Assembly: GCA_031769625.1 (NCBI GenBank)
Contig: JAUIMM010000016.1
Coordinates: 18,282,501 to 18,346,500 of the forward strand
DNA: 64,000 nt
From: Taudactylus pleione
Taxonomy: Eukaryota > Chordata > Amphibia > Anura > Myobatrachidae
Reading direction: 5' to 3'
Shown: positions 34,374-44,738 of the stretch, one piece after another
Layout of the letters: each line of letters starts with the position of its first letter
Numbering within the stretch: position 1 is the first letter of the stretch
Program-made: the position numbers and the translations under genes
Notes under the pieces: generated by a model
The model's input: only the letters and a program-made list of their open reading frames with translations
Databases searched by the model: none
What the model was told of the DNA's origin: nothing

Positions 34374-34650
34374 TCGGGATAGGTACAGGATGCAGGTGCT
34401 CGGAATGCCGACACGGTTAGAATACAGACACTTGTCGGTCAGTATTCTAACCCTCCCCCTCTCCCTACCCTAACCCTCCTCCTTAGTACCTAACCCTCTC
34501 CCTTAGTACCTAACCCTCCCCCTAGTGCCTAACCCTCTCCCCCCAACCGCGCTACTTACCTTCGGGATTCCGGCGGTCGGGATGCGGCACCGGGATTCTG
34601 ACAAGTGTTGGGGTTCCGGTTGGGATATTGACCGCGTACGGTCATACTGT
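34374..34650. mobile_element. C-rich TTAGGG-like family MITE
   Basis: Outer parts hold GAATGCCGACACGG and GGGATTCTGACAAGTG words in inverted order. The centre at about 34450-34545 repeats CCTAACCCTC-type units. Architecture matches 12310-12830. Confidence 0.6.
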
Positions 34651-34779
34651 ACATCATCATGTATGTATTAGAATTAATACCACTGTAGACAAAATGGGTT
34701 GTCTTCAATGTTCCATTGGAAACCGGTGCACAAGGTACTATTTATAGGAACATGCCTCAGTAAGGAATGCAGTTAAGAT

Positions 34780-35182
34780 GCTGGCGGTCAATATCCCGAC
34801 ATCTCTTGAGATGCTGACACCAGAATCCCGACAGCCGGCATTCCGAACGTAAGTATAGCGGGGCAGGTTAGCTTTAGGCCACGAGAGGGTGAGGGTTAAG
34901 TTTCACCAAAGGGGGGGTTAGGGTTAGGCTGTGGGGGGGTAGGGTTAGGCTGTGTACAGAGCGGGTTAAGTTTAGGCACCACCAGGGGGGTTAGGCAACA
35001 AGGGAGGAGGGTTTGGTTTAGGCACCAAGGGGGGAGGGTTAGGTTTAGGCACTAAGTGGGAGGGTTAGGATGCAGGAAGGGAGGGTTAGGGTTGGGGGGT
35101 GAAGGGGGAGGGTTAGGATACTTACCGTGCCCGTCAGGATTCTGAGCATTGGGATGCCGCTGTTGGTCTTCTGACCGCCGGC
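34780..35182. mobile_element. G-rich TTAGGG-like family MITE with GGCGGTCA ends
   Basis: Left end GCTGGCGGTCA and right end TGACCGCCGGC are inverted repeats. Inside, CAGAATCCCGACAGCCGG and CCCGTCAGGATTCTG pair. The centre at 34900-35120 repeats GGGTTAGGGTTAGGC-like units. Confidence 0.75.
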
Positions 35183-35711
35183 TTCTTGACTGCCAGTCTC
35201 TCGTATATATTCCCTCAGTCAACTAAGCTGCTGAATGTCATGGAAGTGATGGATCCAGTCGCACTGTTGCGCCATTAGAGCTGCACCCCATCCCTACAGA
35301 TGAGCATGTGCCTCTCACACCCATCCAAGCCTGAAACTCTCCATAAAAACCCGATCGTATACTGCACCTGAGGCATTATTGTATAAGATTGTAAATCTTA
35401 TGGTCTAATGATCTGCAAGCTAAGCACCTGGAGAATGTGACCAGTGTCACATAGGTCGGGAAGTAGTGCTTATACTTGTTTTATCCTAATGTGCATATTT
35501 TACATTCTTGGTTGTATAAAGGTCTGCCTTCTATTAAACAGGATTAAACAGGATTATTAATATATTTATTTGTATTATTTAATTAGACATGTTACACTAT
35601 GTAGGCAAATGTACAATCAATAAAATTGAGAATTATAGGAATGATGTGTGTTTCTGTGATGGGAAAGTATTTGTAATATTACCTGTTAGACATTTGGCAA
35701 TTATAGACATT
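35183..35711. other. Intron sequence upstream of LRRC8D
   Basis: No repeat or coding feature. It is inferred to be intron because it ends at the splice acceptor of the coding exon. Confidence 0.5.
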
Positions 35712-35737
35712 TAACTTATTTATTTCTTCTTTTTAAG
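35712..35737 (+). other. Splice acceptor of the LRRC8D coding exon
   Basis: A pyrimidine-rich tract TATTTATTTCTTCTTTTTAAG ends three bases before the start codon. LRRC8D genes of other vertebrates have untranslated 5' exons and a single coding exon, which fits. The 5' exons are not identified with confidence here. Confidence 0.75.
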
Positions 35738-35739
35738 GA

Positions 35740-38310
35740 ATGTTCACCCTTTCAGAAGTTGCGTCACTTAATGATATACAGCCAACATATCGGATTCTAA
35801 AGCCATGGTGGGATGTTTTCATGGACTACTTGGCGGCTGTGATGCTGATGGTAGCCATCTTTGCTGGCACTATGCAACTGACCAAAGATCAAGTTGTTTG
35901 CTTACCAAAGTTAGAATCCGCTGTATGTTCAACAACTCCAGCTAGCAGAGCAGAACAGAACAATCCACAAGTTTCTTCCAAGTATGAAGAGGTTACTGCT
36001 ACTACAGAGGAGAATAAAAAATGGCACAATGCCTTGTCTGATGCTGAAGCGGAGATGCCTTTCGTAACACAGACCGAATATTTGGCAATTCCAACTCCTC
36101 CTCCTGTTCAAAAGCTCAAAGAAGCTAAAGACCCTGGAGGGAGACGAACAAATCTGGATTATCAACAGTATATTTTCATCAACCAAATGTGCTATCATGT
36201 GGCACTCCCATGGTACTCAAAATATTTTCCCTACCTTGCTCTCATACACACAATTATTCTAATGGTCAGTAGCAACTTCTGGTTTAAATATCCAAAGACT
36301 TGCTCAAAAATTGAACATTTTGTCTCCATACTTGGCAAGTGCTTTGAGTCCCCATGGACAACAAAAGCTCTCTCTGAGACAGCGTGTGAGGACTCTGAGG
36401 AAAATAAACAGAGGTTAACTGGTGCCCAGTCCCTCCGCAAGCACTTTTCAAACAGCAGTGAGGAGGGAAGTCCAAGTCCTAGTACTCCAATGATCAGCAA
36501 GTCTGGCATCAAGTTTTCAGCAGACAAACCAGTAGTCGAGGTGCCTGGAATGACCATTTTGGACAAAAAGGATGGGGAACAAGCTAAAGCTCTCTTCGAG
36601 AAGGTTCGCAAATTTCGTACTCACGTTGAGGACAGTGATTTAATTTATAAACTCTATGTTGTTCAAACGGTTGTCAAGACAGTAAAGTTCATTTTCATTC
36701 TTTGTTATACCCTGACATTCGTAACTGCAATAAGTTTCAAACACGTTTGCACCCCCAATGTGGAGCACCTTACAGGATATAAGGAGTTTGAATGCACACA
36801 TAACATGGCATTTATGCTGAAGAAGCTTCTAATCAGCTATATTGCTCTTATTTGTGTTTATGGTCTTGTCTGTATATACACTTTATTTTGGCTCTTTAGA
36901 AGACCTTTGAAGGAATATTCATTTGAAAAGGTGAGAGAGGAGAGCAGCTTCAGTGACATCCCTGATGTCAAAAATGATTTTGCATTTCTTCTACACATGG
37001 TAGACCAGTATGACCAGTTATACTCCAAGCGTTTTGGGGTCTTCTTGTCAGAGGTTAGTGAAAACAAATTGCGTGAGATTAGTTTGAACCATGAGTGGAC
37101 CTTTGAAAAACTCCGACAGCACCTTTCTCGAAACGTGCAAGACAAACAGGAGTTGCATCTCTTCATGCTTTCTGGAGTTCCGGATGCTGTGTTTGAACTC
37201 ACAGATCTGGAAGTTCTAAGACTTGAACTTATTCCAGAAGCTAAAATTCCTGCTAAAATTTCTCAGATGACTGCTCTTCAAGAGCTGCATCTCTACCACT
37301 GCCCCGCTAAGGTTGAACAAACTGCATTTAGCTTTCTAAGAGACAACTTGAAGTGCCTTCATGTGAAATTTACTGATGTTGCAGAAATACCCGCCTGGGT
37401 CTATTTGCTGAAAAATCTACGTGAGCTGTACTTAATGGGTAATTTAAACTCTGAGAACAACAAGATGATCGGACTTGAGTCTTTGAGAGAATTACGACAT
37501 CTAAAGATTCTCTATGTTAAGAGCAATTTGACCAAAATACCATCTAATATCACAGACGTAGCTCCGCATCTAACAAAACTAGTTATTCACAATGACGGCA
37601 CAAAACTTGTTGTGCTAAACAGCCTTAAAAAGATGCTGAATGTTGCAGAGCTGGAACTACACAATTGTGAACTAGAGCGAATTCCACATGCTATATTCAG
37701 TCTTGGTAATTTGCAAGAGCTGGATCTTAAGTTGAACAGCATTCGTACTATAGAAGAGGTGATCAGTTTCCAGCACTTAAAAAGACTGACCTGTTTAAAA
37801 TTATGGCACAATAAAATAGTGAGCATTCCGCAATCCATTTCACAAGTGAAAAACTTGGAATCTCTTTATTTATCGAACAACAAACTTGAGTCGCTCCCCG
37901 CAGCTCTCTTCCATTTGCAGAAACTCCGACACTTGGATGTCGGCTATAATTGTATTTCAGTGATTCCTCCAGAAATTGGGTTGCTTCAAAATCTTCAGCA
38001 TTTGTACGTTACAGGGAATAAAGTGGACATCTTGCCAAAGACTCTGTTTAAATGCATCAAATTAAGAACTTTATGCTTTGGTCAAAACTGTATAGCTTCA
38101 ATACCAGAAAAAATAGGACATCTAGTACAGCTCACACATCTAGAACTGAAGGGAAACTGCTTAGATCGCTTGCCTTTCCAAATTATACAGTGTCGCCTTC
38201 TCAAGAAAAATGGACTGGTCATTGAAGACCACCTATTTGATGCTTTACCATCAGAAGTGAAGGAAGCATTAAACCAAGATACAAACACCCCTTTTGCTAA
38301 TGGCATATAA
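35740..38310 (+). CDS. LRRC8D: LRRC8D, volume-regulated anion channel subunit
   Basis: The 856-residue intact frame is a full-length LRRC8D; human LRRC8D is 858 residues. LRRC8 proteins assemble as heteromeric hexamers with LRRC8A in the plasma membrane and form the swelling-activated anion and osmolyte channel. The D subunit favours larger and uncharged organic substrates. Visible features: conserved N terminus (MFTLSEVASLNDIQPTYR), TM1 about 23-47, first extracellular loop with Cys54 and Cys151, TM2 about 163-183, a cytoplasmic loop with a Ser-rich stretch near 238-255, TM3 about 312-335, TM4 about 363-388, then leucine-rich repeats from about 470 to 835 and the terminal FANGI. The loop segment around 57-135 differs strongly from the mammalian protein while the flanks are nearly identical. 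The ATG chosen matches the family start and sits just after a splice acceptor. No frameshift or premature stop is present, and it is the only intact host gene in the window. Confidence 0.98.
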   Translation: MFTLSEVASLNDIQPTYRILKPWWDVFMDYLAAVMLMVAIFAGTMQLTKDQVVCLPKLESAVCSTTPASRAEQNNPQVSSKYEEVTATTEENKKWHNALSDAEAEMPFVTQTEYLAIPTPPPVQKLKEAKDPGGRRTNLDYQQYIFINQMCYHVALPWYSKYFPYLALIHTIILMVSSNFWFKYPKTCSKIEHFVSILGKCFESPWTTKALSETACEDSEENKQRLTGAQSLRKHFSNSSEEGSPSPSTPMISKSGIKFSADKPVVEVPGMTILDKKDGEQAKALFEKVRKFRTHVEDSDLIYKLYVVQTVVKTVKFIFILCYTLTFVTAISFKHVCTPNVEHLTGYKEFECTHNMAFMLKKLLISYIALICVYGLVCIYTLFWLFRRPLKEYSFEKVREESSFSDIPDVKNDFAFLLHMVDQYDQLYSKRFGVFLSEVSENKLREISLNHEWTFEKLRQHLSRNVQDKQELHLFMLSGVPDAVFELTDLEVLRLELIPEAKIPAKISQMTALQELHLYHCPAKVEQTAFSFLRDNLKCLHVKFTDVAEIPAWVYLLKNLRELYLMGNLNSENNKMIGLESLRELRHLKILYVKSNLTKIPSNITDVAPHLTKLVIHNDGTKLVVLNSLKKMLNVAELELHNCELERIPHAIFSLGNLQELDLKLNSIRTIEEVISFQHLKRLTCLKLWHNKIVSIPQSISQVKNLESLYLSNNKLESLPAALFHLQKLRHLDVGYNCISVIPPEIGLLQNLQHLYVTGNKVDILPKTLFKCIKLRTLCFGQNCIASIPEKIGHLVQLTHLELKGNCLDRLPFQIIQCRLLKKNGLVIEDHLFDALPSEVKEALNQDTNTPFANGI

Positions 38311-38384
38311 ACAAATATGTGCTATTTACAGAACAAAGATTTGGACTGTTGCCTATTTCTTTTAGTGCCCGGGGTAAACCTTGG

Positions 38385-38515
38385 AGAGAGAGAAAGTGGA
38401 TAGAGACAAAGTAGCAACCAATCCGTTCCTAACTGTCTGTCAAGTGACAGGAGCTGATTGGTTGGTACATTATCTCCAATCACTTTATCTCTCTCCAAGG
38501 CTTCGTACATAGACC
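38385..38515. mobile_element. Palindromic MITE
   Basis: GGAGAGAGAGAAAGTGGATA near the left pairs with ATCACTTTATCTCTCTCC on the right, and AGCAACCAATC pairs with GATTGGTTGGT in the middle. It belongs to the same broad type as 11849-11990 and 56996-57165. Confidence 0.7.
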
Positions 38516-39374
38516 CCCAAGTCTTGTGCATTTATTTTTCTTTTTTGTTAAAGTAGACCAAAAATATATCTTAAACTACAAGCAGTGGTCAGTAGAGAAA
38601 AGCTTGTTTACAATGTTTAGTAGGCCAGGTAATTGTCTTATAATTTCAGCAGGTATATTCACATATTTCATTGACTTTATACAGACTGTATATTGGGGGA
38701 AATGCTGCAATCCAATTGTTTATTTTCTTTGTGATTTGAAGACTTTCTCTAGATGTTTACAAATTACCGTTTTGCTCCTGTGTTTATAGATCACATGCAT
38801 ACGTAACATTTTTGGTACTATTATTTTTGACCACTTTAGAAAAAGCAGATGTTTCACACATTAATTACACTTCTTGGCCTAATGGGTAAACTAGTTTTGC
38901 ATAACATTCTTGACTTCAATTCTTGGTGCCCCCTGAAATTATGTTTCTGACTACAGTTAATGGTTTCATTGAAAGAGAACTACAACTAAATTGCAAAATG
39001 GGTACAAAACAGAGGATTCCAACATGACCTACGATTAGTAGTTGGACCTTACTGCCACCCTATTCTCTTTATTGTGACTGTTGTGATTTTCATGTGAGCA
39101 ACTCCTATTTCCTTGTTCAGGAAAGCGTGATTTTATTTTTGAATATTAGAAAGGAAATGATTTAGTTGTTATGGTTCACATAATCTGAGTCATGTTTAAG
39201 ATATATATATATCTATATATATATATATATCATGCGGCTGACTAGAAAAAACTTTACAGCTTGCCAGTGCCCTTCTAAATGACCAACCAAGGTAAGTTGG
39301 ACATGTGTACACAGCATGCGGTTGGTGGCACTTGGTGTAAACTAAAGACACTTGCAGCGGGGTTCAGATAGATC

Positions 39375-39405
39375 AACGTTTCAATGCCAGTAGCATTTTC
39401 GTCAG
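39375..39405 (-). ncRNA. Hammerhead-like motif, intact core (left arm)
   Basis: Minus strand: CTGACGA, an extra A, stem AATGC, loop TACTG, stem GCATT, then GAAACGTTG. The two invariant boxes of the hammerhead (CTGANGA and GAAA) are present. One extra A between box 1 and stem II is unusual and is shared by all five copies. Stem III would be only one or two base pairs, as in the dimer-forming newt and Penelope-type hammerheads. Confidence 0.6.
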
Positions 39406-39511
39406 GGTGCAGACAAACAAATACAACACTTACCCATATAGGCTCCCCGACACGGACAGTGTGGGAGGGGAGTCTATATGGGTAAGTGTTGTATTTCTGT
39501 TTGTCTGTACC

Positions 39512-39542
39512 CTGACGAAAATGCTACTGGCATTGAAACGTT
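39512..39542 (+). ncRNA. Hammerhead-like motif, intact core (right arm)
   Basis: Plus strand counterpart of the left-arm motif with identical core and stem. Flanks ACC before CTGACGA and GGT after the GTT can pair as a short stem I. Self-cleavage is untested and the extra A may weaken it. Confidence 0.6.
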
Positions 39543-39705
39543 GGTCTATCTGAACCCCGCTGCAAGTGTCTTTAGTTTACACAGAGTGCCGCCGTCTGCA
39601 TGCTATGTACACATGTCCAACTCACCTTGGTAGGTCATTTAGGAGGGCACCGGCAAGCTGTGGAGGTCTTTTAGTCATTGAGGAGTTGAGTGCTGCCTGC
39701 TATTG

Positions 39706-39755
<50 letters not shown>

Positions 39756-39921
39756 CTTTTACATATCTAAACTATTGCTATGTGATTTCAGAAGCTTTGT
39801 ATTTATCCTCAAGTTTATTTTAAATTTACAAAGAAGCTGTACTGAAGAAAAGTGGAAGTTATGTACAGCAGGATCGTTTTTGCATTGTAAAACTTTCTAA
39901 ATAACCAATTGAAGGTTAAAA

Positions 39922-40205
39922 CTGGCCATAGACTGTACGATAGTCTGCCGACACAAACAGCAGGGCGATATTCGGAGCACCTTCCATATGCTGCACAATA
40001 TATAGAGGCGATCTCCATTCACTGCCTGGAGTTGGCTGAACGACCATCGGGTGTATCAGACCGGTTTGATAACTAAACCTAATGATCGGTTTACAGTCCA
40101 TTTTTAGTCTATGAATGATTACTGTTCATGTCCATACACTGAAAGATTATTGTTCAAACTGTTTGGTCAGCTGTTTTTCACGATTATCGTTCCGTGTATG
40201 GCCAG
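39922..40205. mobile_element. MITE with CTGGCCATA ends
   Basis: Left end CTGGCCATAGACTGTACGAT and right end ATCGTTCCGTGTATGGCCAG are inverted relatives. Inside are TCGTTC and GAACGA words like those of the other hairpin MITEs. Confidence 0.75.
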
Positions 40206-41991
40206 ATTTAGTGTACGTATAAAATTAGTACTTGCTATCTTTTGCAATAATGCTGAACACATCTGATTAAGTATATCTTGCAAGGGCGTAGCTATAGTAG
40301 GTGCAGGATGTACAGCTGCTAAGGGGCCCTGGCCGGTTTTGGGGCCCAGCTCTCCTCCTGCACCCAGTTACAATGCCAGCGGACGAGTGCTCTCCTCCTG
40401 AGCCCCTTGGGCGGCTCTATCTCTCCTCACTGATGCTTGGAGGAATTGTGGCTATACTGAGTCTGCTGGGACATCCCCAAGCCATGGCCTCTTCTCCCAG
40501 CATCAGTGAGGAGAGATGGAGCTGCCTGGAGCAGCAGATGTGCACACTGCTAAGAAACTAAAAATCACTCAGGAGATGATGAGCACCCGCCCCGCTCAGA
40601 GTTGTGCAAGGAATGGGGGGAGGGGAGCAGAGCTGCCGGGCCCAGTGGAAATTGGGATACAAAATTCTCTGAGTCAAAATTTTTTTACTAAATAGGAAAT
40701 ACACAGGCTCTGGCCATTTACATTAGTTGAGCATTTGGGTGAACTGCAACATTATAATCTGTCTGCAGTTAAAAATATGCTACTTTCTTGTAGTGTTGCA
40801 AAAATTGATGTGTCAAAGTGCGCAGTTTTCTCATTTGTGAAGCCTTATAAAACAGGAATTTTTGTTACTAAATGTTTGCAGTTTGGGATGAAAATCTAAA
40901 ACGCCCTAATGTACTATGCTGGCCGGGGGTTTCAGAAACACTCCACCCTTAAGTTTCATTTACTTTTCAAGTCCATTTCAAACACCACATCCCTTGTGCC
41001 AGTGGAATCAGATGCTGCAGTAGTTTAGAGAGAAGGAGAAAAAAATATATATATATATTTTATATATAAAATTTTACTTGTGGCTTCACATGCATTGCGT
41101 AGTGTATGTGTACATCAAGGATAATTAAAGATTTTGACTTTCAAATGTGAAACCTTTAAGATCATGCTGATTAGTGGAATTTGTAGACAAAGTTAAAAAA
41201 CCCTAGCTACTAGTTAGATTATTCTACCTTTTTAGTTAAGTTTGTTTATTTTTTTAAAACAATGTAAACAACTTTTCTTCAGCCTTGGTATTCTTAGTTT
41301 TATTTCTATTAATCAGTGTATCAACCACAACAATGATGACTCTGATGCAAGCCTGGCATTTTGTACATTTCATTGTGTTACCCAATGCTAATTGGTTGTG
41401 AAAATGTACCTGTATTATGTACCTTGCATTTCAAAATGAGTGGTGCTCCAAGCTGCTTAGAACAGATCCTCCCTTGCAGTATTCTGCATTATGCTGCTAT
41501 TGCAGAGGCCAAGTCTCAAACCTATCCACTTGGAAACAAGTCATATAGCACTTGGCTTTGTGCAGTGTTTAATGCAGCTCAGACTCTATAATAAGTTCTA
41601 AACCCTGCTTTCCAAATTGAATCTCATTATTAACTGCATTGATGGGCACCGTACCTTACAAAATTATAAGCATACACTTTTTTTTTTTTTTTTTAGTGAA
41701 AACGTAATATTTAGAGAATGCATTATCCATAAACTCAAATCGGATTTCTAACAACAGTATTCATAGTAAGCCGTTGACTAATAAAAAATGGAATATACTT
41801 GTTGACCCTTGCTTGTAGCCTCTTTTTTTTCTTCTTTTTTTTTTTGTTAATAATGTTTTAAATGTCAGACAGTTGTGACTTGTGTGAACGCTTTTGCTAC
41901 TGTTTTATACCATACTGCAAGTTAAAACAGCTTAGCTAGCATCTATCCATCTGACTGAAATATTTTCTCCAATACACACAATACATCTATA

Positions 41992-42860
41992 CACTGGTCA
42001 GTCATAACATTAAAATCACTGACAGGTGAAGTGATTAACATGGATTATCTCGTTACAATGGCACTTGTTAAGGGCTGGGATATATTAGGCAGCAAGTGAA
42101 CAGGCAGTTCTTGAAGTCAATGTGTTGGAAGCAGGAAAAATAGGCAAATCTAAGGATCTGAGCAACTTTGATATGGCCAAATTGTGATGGCTAGATAACT
42201 GGGTTAGAGTATTTCCAAAACTGAAGGTCTTTGGTGTTCCCGGTATGTAGTGGTTAGTACCTACCAAAAGTGGACCAAGGAAGGGCAACCAGTGAGATGG
42301 CATCGGTCATTGGCACCCAAGGCTCATTGAGGCACATGAAGAGCTATGGTTAATCTATTTGTGGTTTGTGTGTACCACTTTTGCATGATAGGACCAGATT
42401 GCCGAAATAGTTAATGCTGGCTATGATATAAAAATGGGTCAGAACACACAGTGCATCGCAGCTTTCTGTATAGCTACAGACCAGAGAACTAATGCTGACC
42501 TCTGTCCACCGCCGAATGTGCCTACAATGGGCATGAGAGGGTCAGAACTGGACCATGGAGCAATGGAAGCCGTGACATGGTCTGATGAATAAGTTTTCAT
42601 TTACGTTATGTGGACCGACGGGTGTGTGTGCATTTTTACCTGGAGAAGAGATGGCACCAGGATGCACTATGGGAAGAAGGCAAGCTTTCAGAGGCAGTGT
42701 GACGCTCTGGGCAATGTTCTGCTGGAAAACCTTGGGTCCTGGCATTCATGTGGATGATGCATACTACGTGCCTAAACATTTTTGCAGACCAAGTGCACCC
42801 CTTCATGGCAATGGCATTCCCTGATGGCCAAGGCTTCTATCAGCAGGATAATCCACCCGG
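41992..42860 (+). pseudogene. Truncated, decayed Tc1-like transposon
   Basis: Begins CACTGGTCAGTCATAACATT after a TA target and continues with a plus-strand transposase remnant of a second Tc1-like family, unlike the one at 45098. Recognisable parts include an N-terminal helix-turn-helix region near 42150-42330 (many frameshifts), the first catalytic region with SDE followed at once by a stop near 42583-42590, the segment with PGEEMAPGCTMGRRQAF near 42640-42690, and the second catalytic region QQDN near 42841-42852. Sequence matching the family stops at about 42860, so the third catalytic residue and right terminal repeat are missing. Confidence 0.75.
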
Positions 42861-43942
42861 GCAAACTGACACTGGTGAGATGCAGGGGGCTGTGGTGACA
42901 TGGCATAGCTTGTAATGAGATGCAGGGGGATGTGGCGAGATGAAATTGCCCCTGTGTGAAGCCGGGGTGGATCACTAGTTATGCTTTAAAAAAGTGCATT
43001 ATATTATTCATAAGTCTGAAGAATATACAAAAAAAATTATATTCAAAACCAGATCTATTGGTAACATTAGTGCCATATTGTAAAATTATAACAAGCCATT
43101 TCATATCTTTCATAATAACATCCAGTTTCAAGATAAAGGCATGTAAAATATGTATTCATTTTACAGCTACATGGTTGAGAGAGGACTCAAAGCTGGATGA
43201 CTTCAAAGATTTCACTGATGGAGCGATCATTGCGGCCTCACCTAGGTCACTTGGTTATACAATTTGTAGGATAAATCCACAATGTTTCTCTGCATGTCAG
43301 TTGTTTTCTGAAGCATTTCAACAGTAATATTATGGGGGGGGGTTTATGCAATACCATTAATATTACGGGGGGGGGGGGGGGGGTTATGCGATACCAACAC
43401 AAATTGTACCTTTTTCAGGAGATTTTGTATTTTCAGAAAATACCACGTCTTTTTGCTTGTTCTAAAACTGCAATTGTGGAATAATGAATTCTGGTTAGAT
43501 ATTATTGCCAACAGCAGGATTCTCCTTTTGTAGGTTTAAAAAATATATACACTTGAAAATGAGTATACAACTTTTATTTTTATTTTTTTTAATTTCGATT
43601 TAAACGCCAGCTTGATTTCACCATGCCCAACAAAGCCTACCAAATTTTAAACTTTGAAACCTACCACATTAAATATGGTAATCCGTTTTTTTATTTGAGA
43701 CAATATTGGGGCCAGCCCATGTGTGGAATTTGTTTTGTGTGTGTTTGTCACCAATCACAACTGTTGAGGCATATCAATCGCTTGAAAGAAGAGTCTCCCC
43801 TCTTTCACATATTGTGCCCCAATGTGCGTGTAAGCCAGTAATGGAGAGATGGGATGTAATGTGCCCTCTATGCAAAACAAAATATTTCCATAGCGCTTGG
43901 TGATACTGTCTGATGAAAACCAGACAATAACTACAAAGGTAT
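42861..43942. other. No gene recognised
   Basis: A+T-rich sequence with G runs near 43335 and 43367-43383. Short open frames have no family features. Confidence 0.4.
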
Positions 43943-44219
43943 AAAATAATAAAAGTAACAGACAGCGCTTAATATACAATAGACATATTTATTAATACAA
44001 TAACAATAATAAAAATAATAAAATTGGCCAATAATAATCAAAAAAAATAAAAAACAGTCATGGAATATATCTTATAGAAATTGAGCAGACATATATGCAA
44101 TATTCCACTTGTTCTAATTGACAATGGATATAGACTATTCTCTTTAAAGAAACACCATTAATAGGGTACCAGCAATTAATAACTAAATGCTCCACACATG
44201 CAGAGACCACACATTTAAC
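43943..44219 (-). repeat. Inverted copy of the repeat at 54057-54978
   Basis: Read on the minus strand this matches 54057-54299 joined to about 54905-54978 on the plus strand, including CATGTGTGGAGCATT, GGTACCCTATTAATGGTGTT and ATATTGCATATATGTCTGCT. It lacks the LTR found in the plus-strand copy and so shows the empty site. Confidence 0.85.
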
Positions 44220-44387
44220 CACTTAACTGACTAATTCTTTTTCCAAAAACCGCTCCAAAATTGTCGGTTTCTTTTATGATTGAATTAGGTCACGAACATA
44301 ATTTTAAACTTATCCATAACTATTTTATTTGAAAAAAATATTTTTTTAAAACACAGTATACCATAAAAATAGCAATTTTTTATACTG

Positions 44388-44626
44388 TAGTGATGGCCAT
44401 TGACAGCTGTACCATCGATGGTTCAACCATCATTAGAAGCCATCAATTGTTTTGCGATTGGTCGAGGAGATCTGTGTACACGACAACTGCCGATGTTCCC
44501 TAAACATCGATTGAGGGATGCCATCGATGGTGCAACATTGATGGCCACCAGCAATGGCAAACCACTTGTTTTCAGTCAGACCATCGATGGTTTGCAAACC
44601 ATCGATGGTAAGTTGCCATCCCTAAT
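44388..44626. mobile_element. MITE-like element rich in ACCATCGATGGT
   Basis: Ends AGTGATGGCCATTGACAG and GTTGCCATCCCTAATC are inverted relatives, and the palindrome CCATCGATGG appears several times inside. Confidence 0.6.
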
Positions 44627-44639
44627 CAGAGGCTCTGCG

Positions 44640-44674
44640 ATATCCATCGATCGATATATATATATCGATCGAAC

Positions 44675-44714
<40 letters not shown>

Positions 44715-44738
44715 TTTACACATACTTACATATATATA
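44640..44738. repeat. ATCGATCGATA words and (TA)n microsatellite
   Basis: A short CGATCGATATATATATCGAT palindrome is followed by a TA run and then mixed TATACACATA. It directly abuts the Tc1-like element. Confidence 0.85.

Larger units (their letters stand above)
39240..39675. repeat. Large inverted repeat with two hammerhead-like motifs, TA repeats outside
   Basis: The left arm (39240 to about 39450) and right arm (about 39466 to 39675) are inverted copies with few differences. The centre reads CTTACCCATATAG and CTATATGGGTAAG around a short loop. (TA)n tracts lie on both sides (about 39202-39230 and 39706-39752). Each arm carries one hammerhead-like motif in opposite orientation. A head-to-head pair of a short element, or a snap-back copy, would explain it. 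Confidence 0.9.
38311..41805 (+). other. Probable LRRC8D 3' untranslated region and flank
   Basis: No coding sequence follows the stop. An ATTAAA lies near 41126 and an AATAAA at 41780-41785 followed by a T/G-rich stretch; either could be a polyadenylation site. The region also holds the MITEs at 38385-38515 and 39922-40205, the large palindrome at 39240-39675, and a dispersed repeat starting AGGGCGTAGCTATAG near 40275. The extent of the real untranslated region is not determined. Confidence 0.35.

Noticed and set aside
39375..39542. Calling the motifs canonical hammerhead ribozymes
   Set aside because: Every copy has an extra A between CTGANGA and stem II and only short stems I and III, so I call them hammerhead-like and not proven ribozymes.
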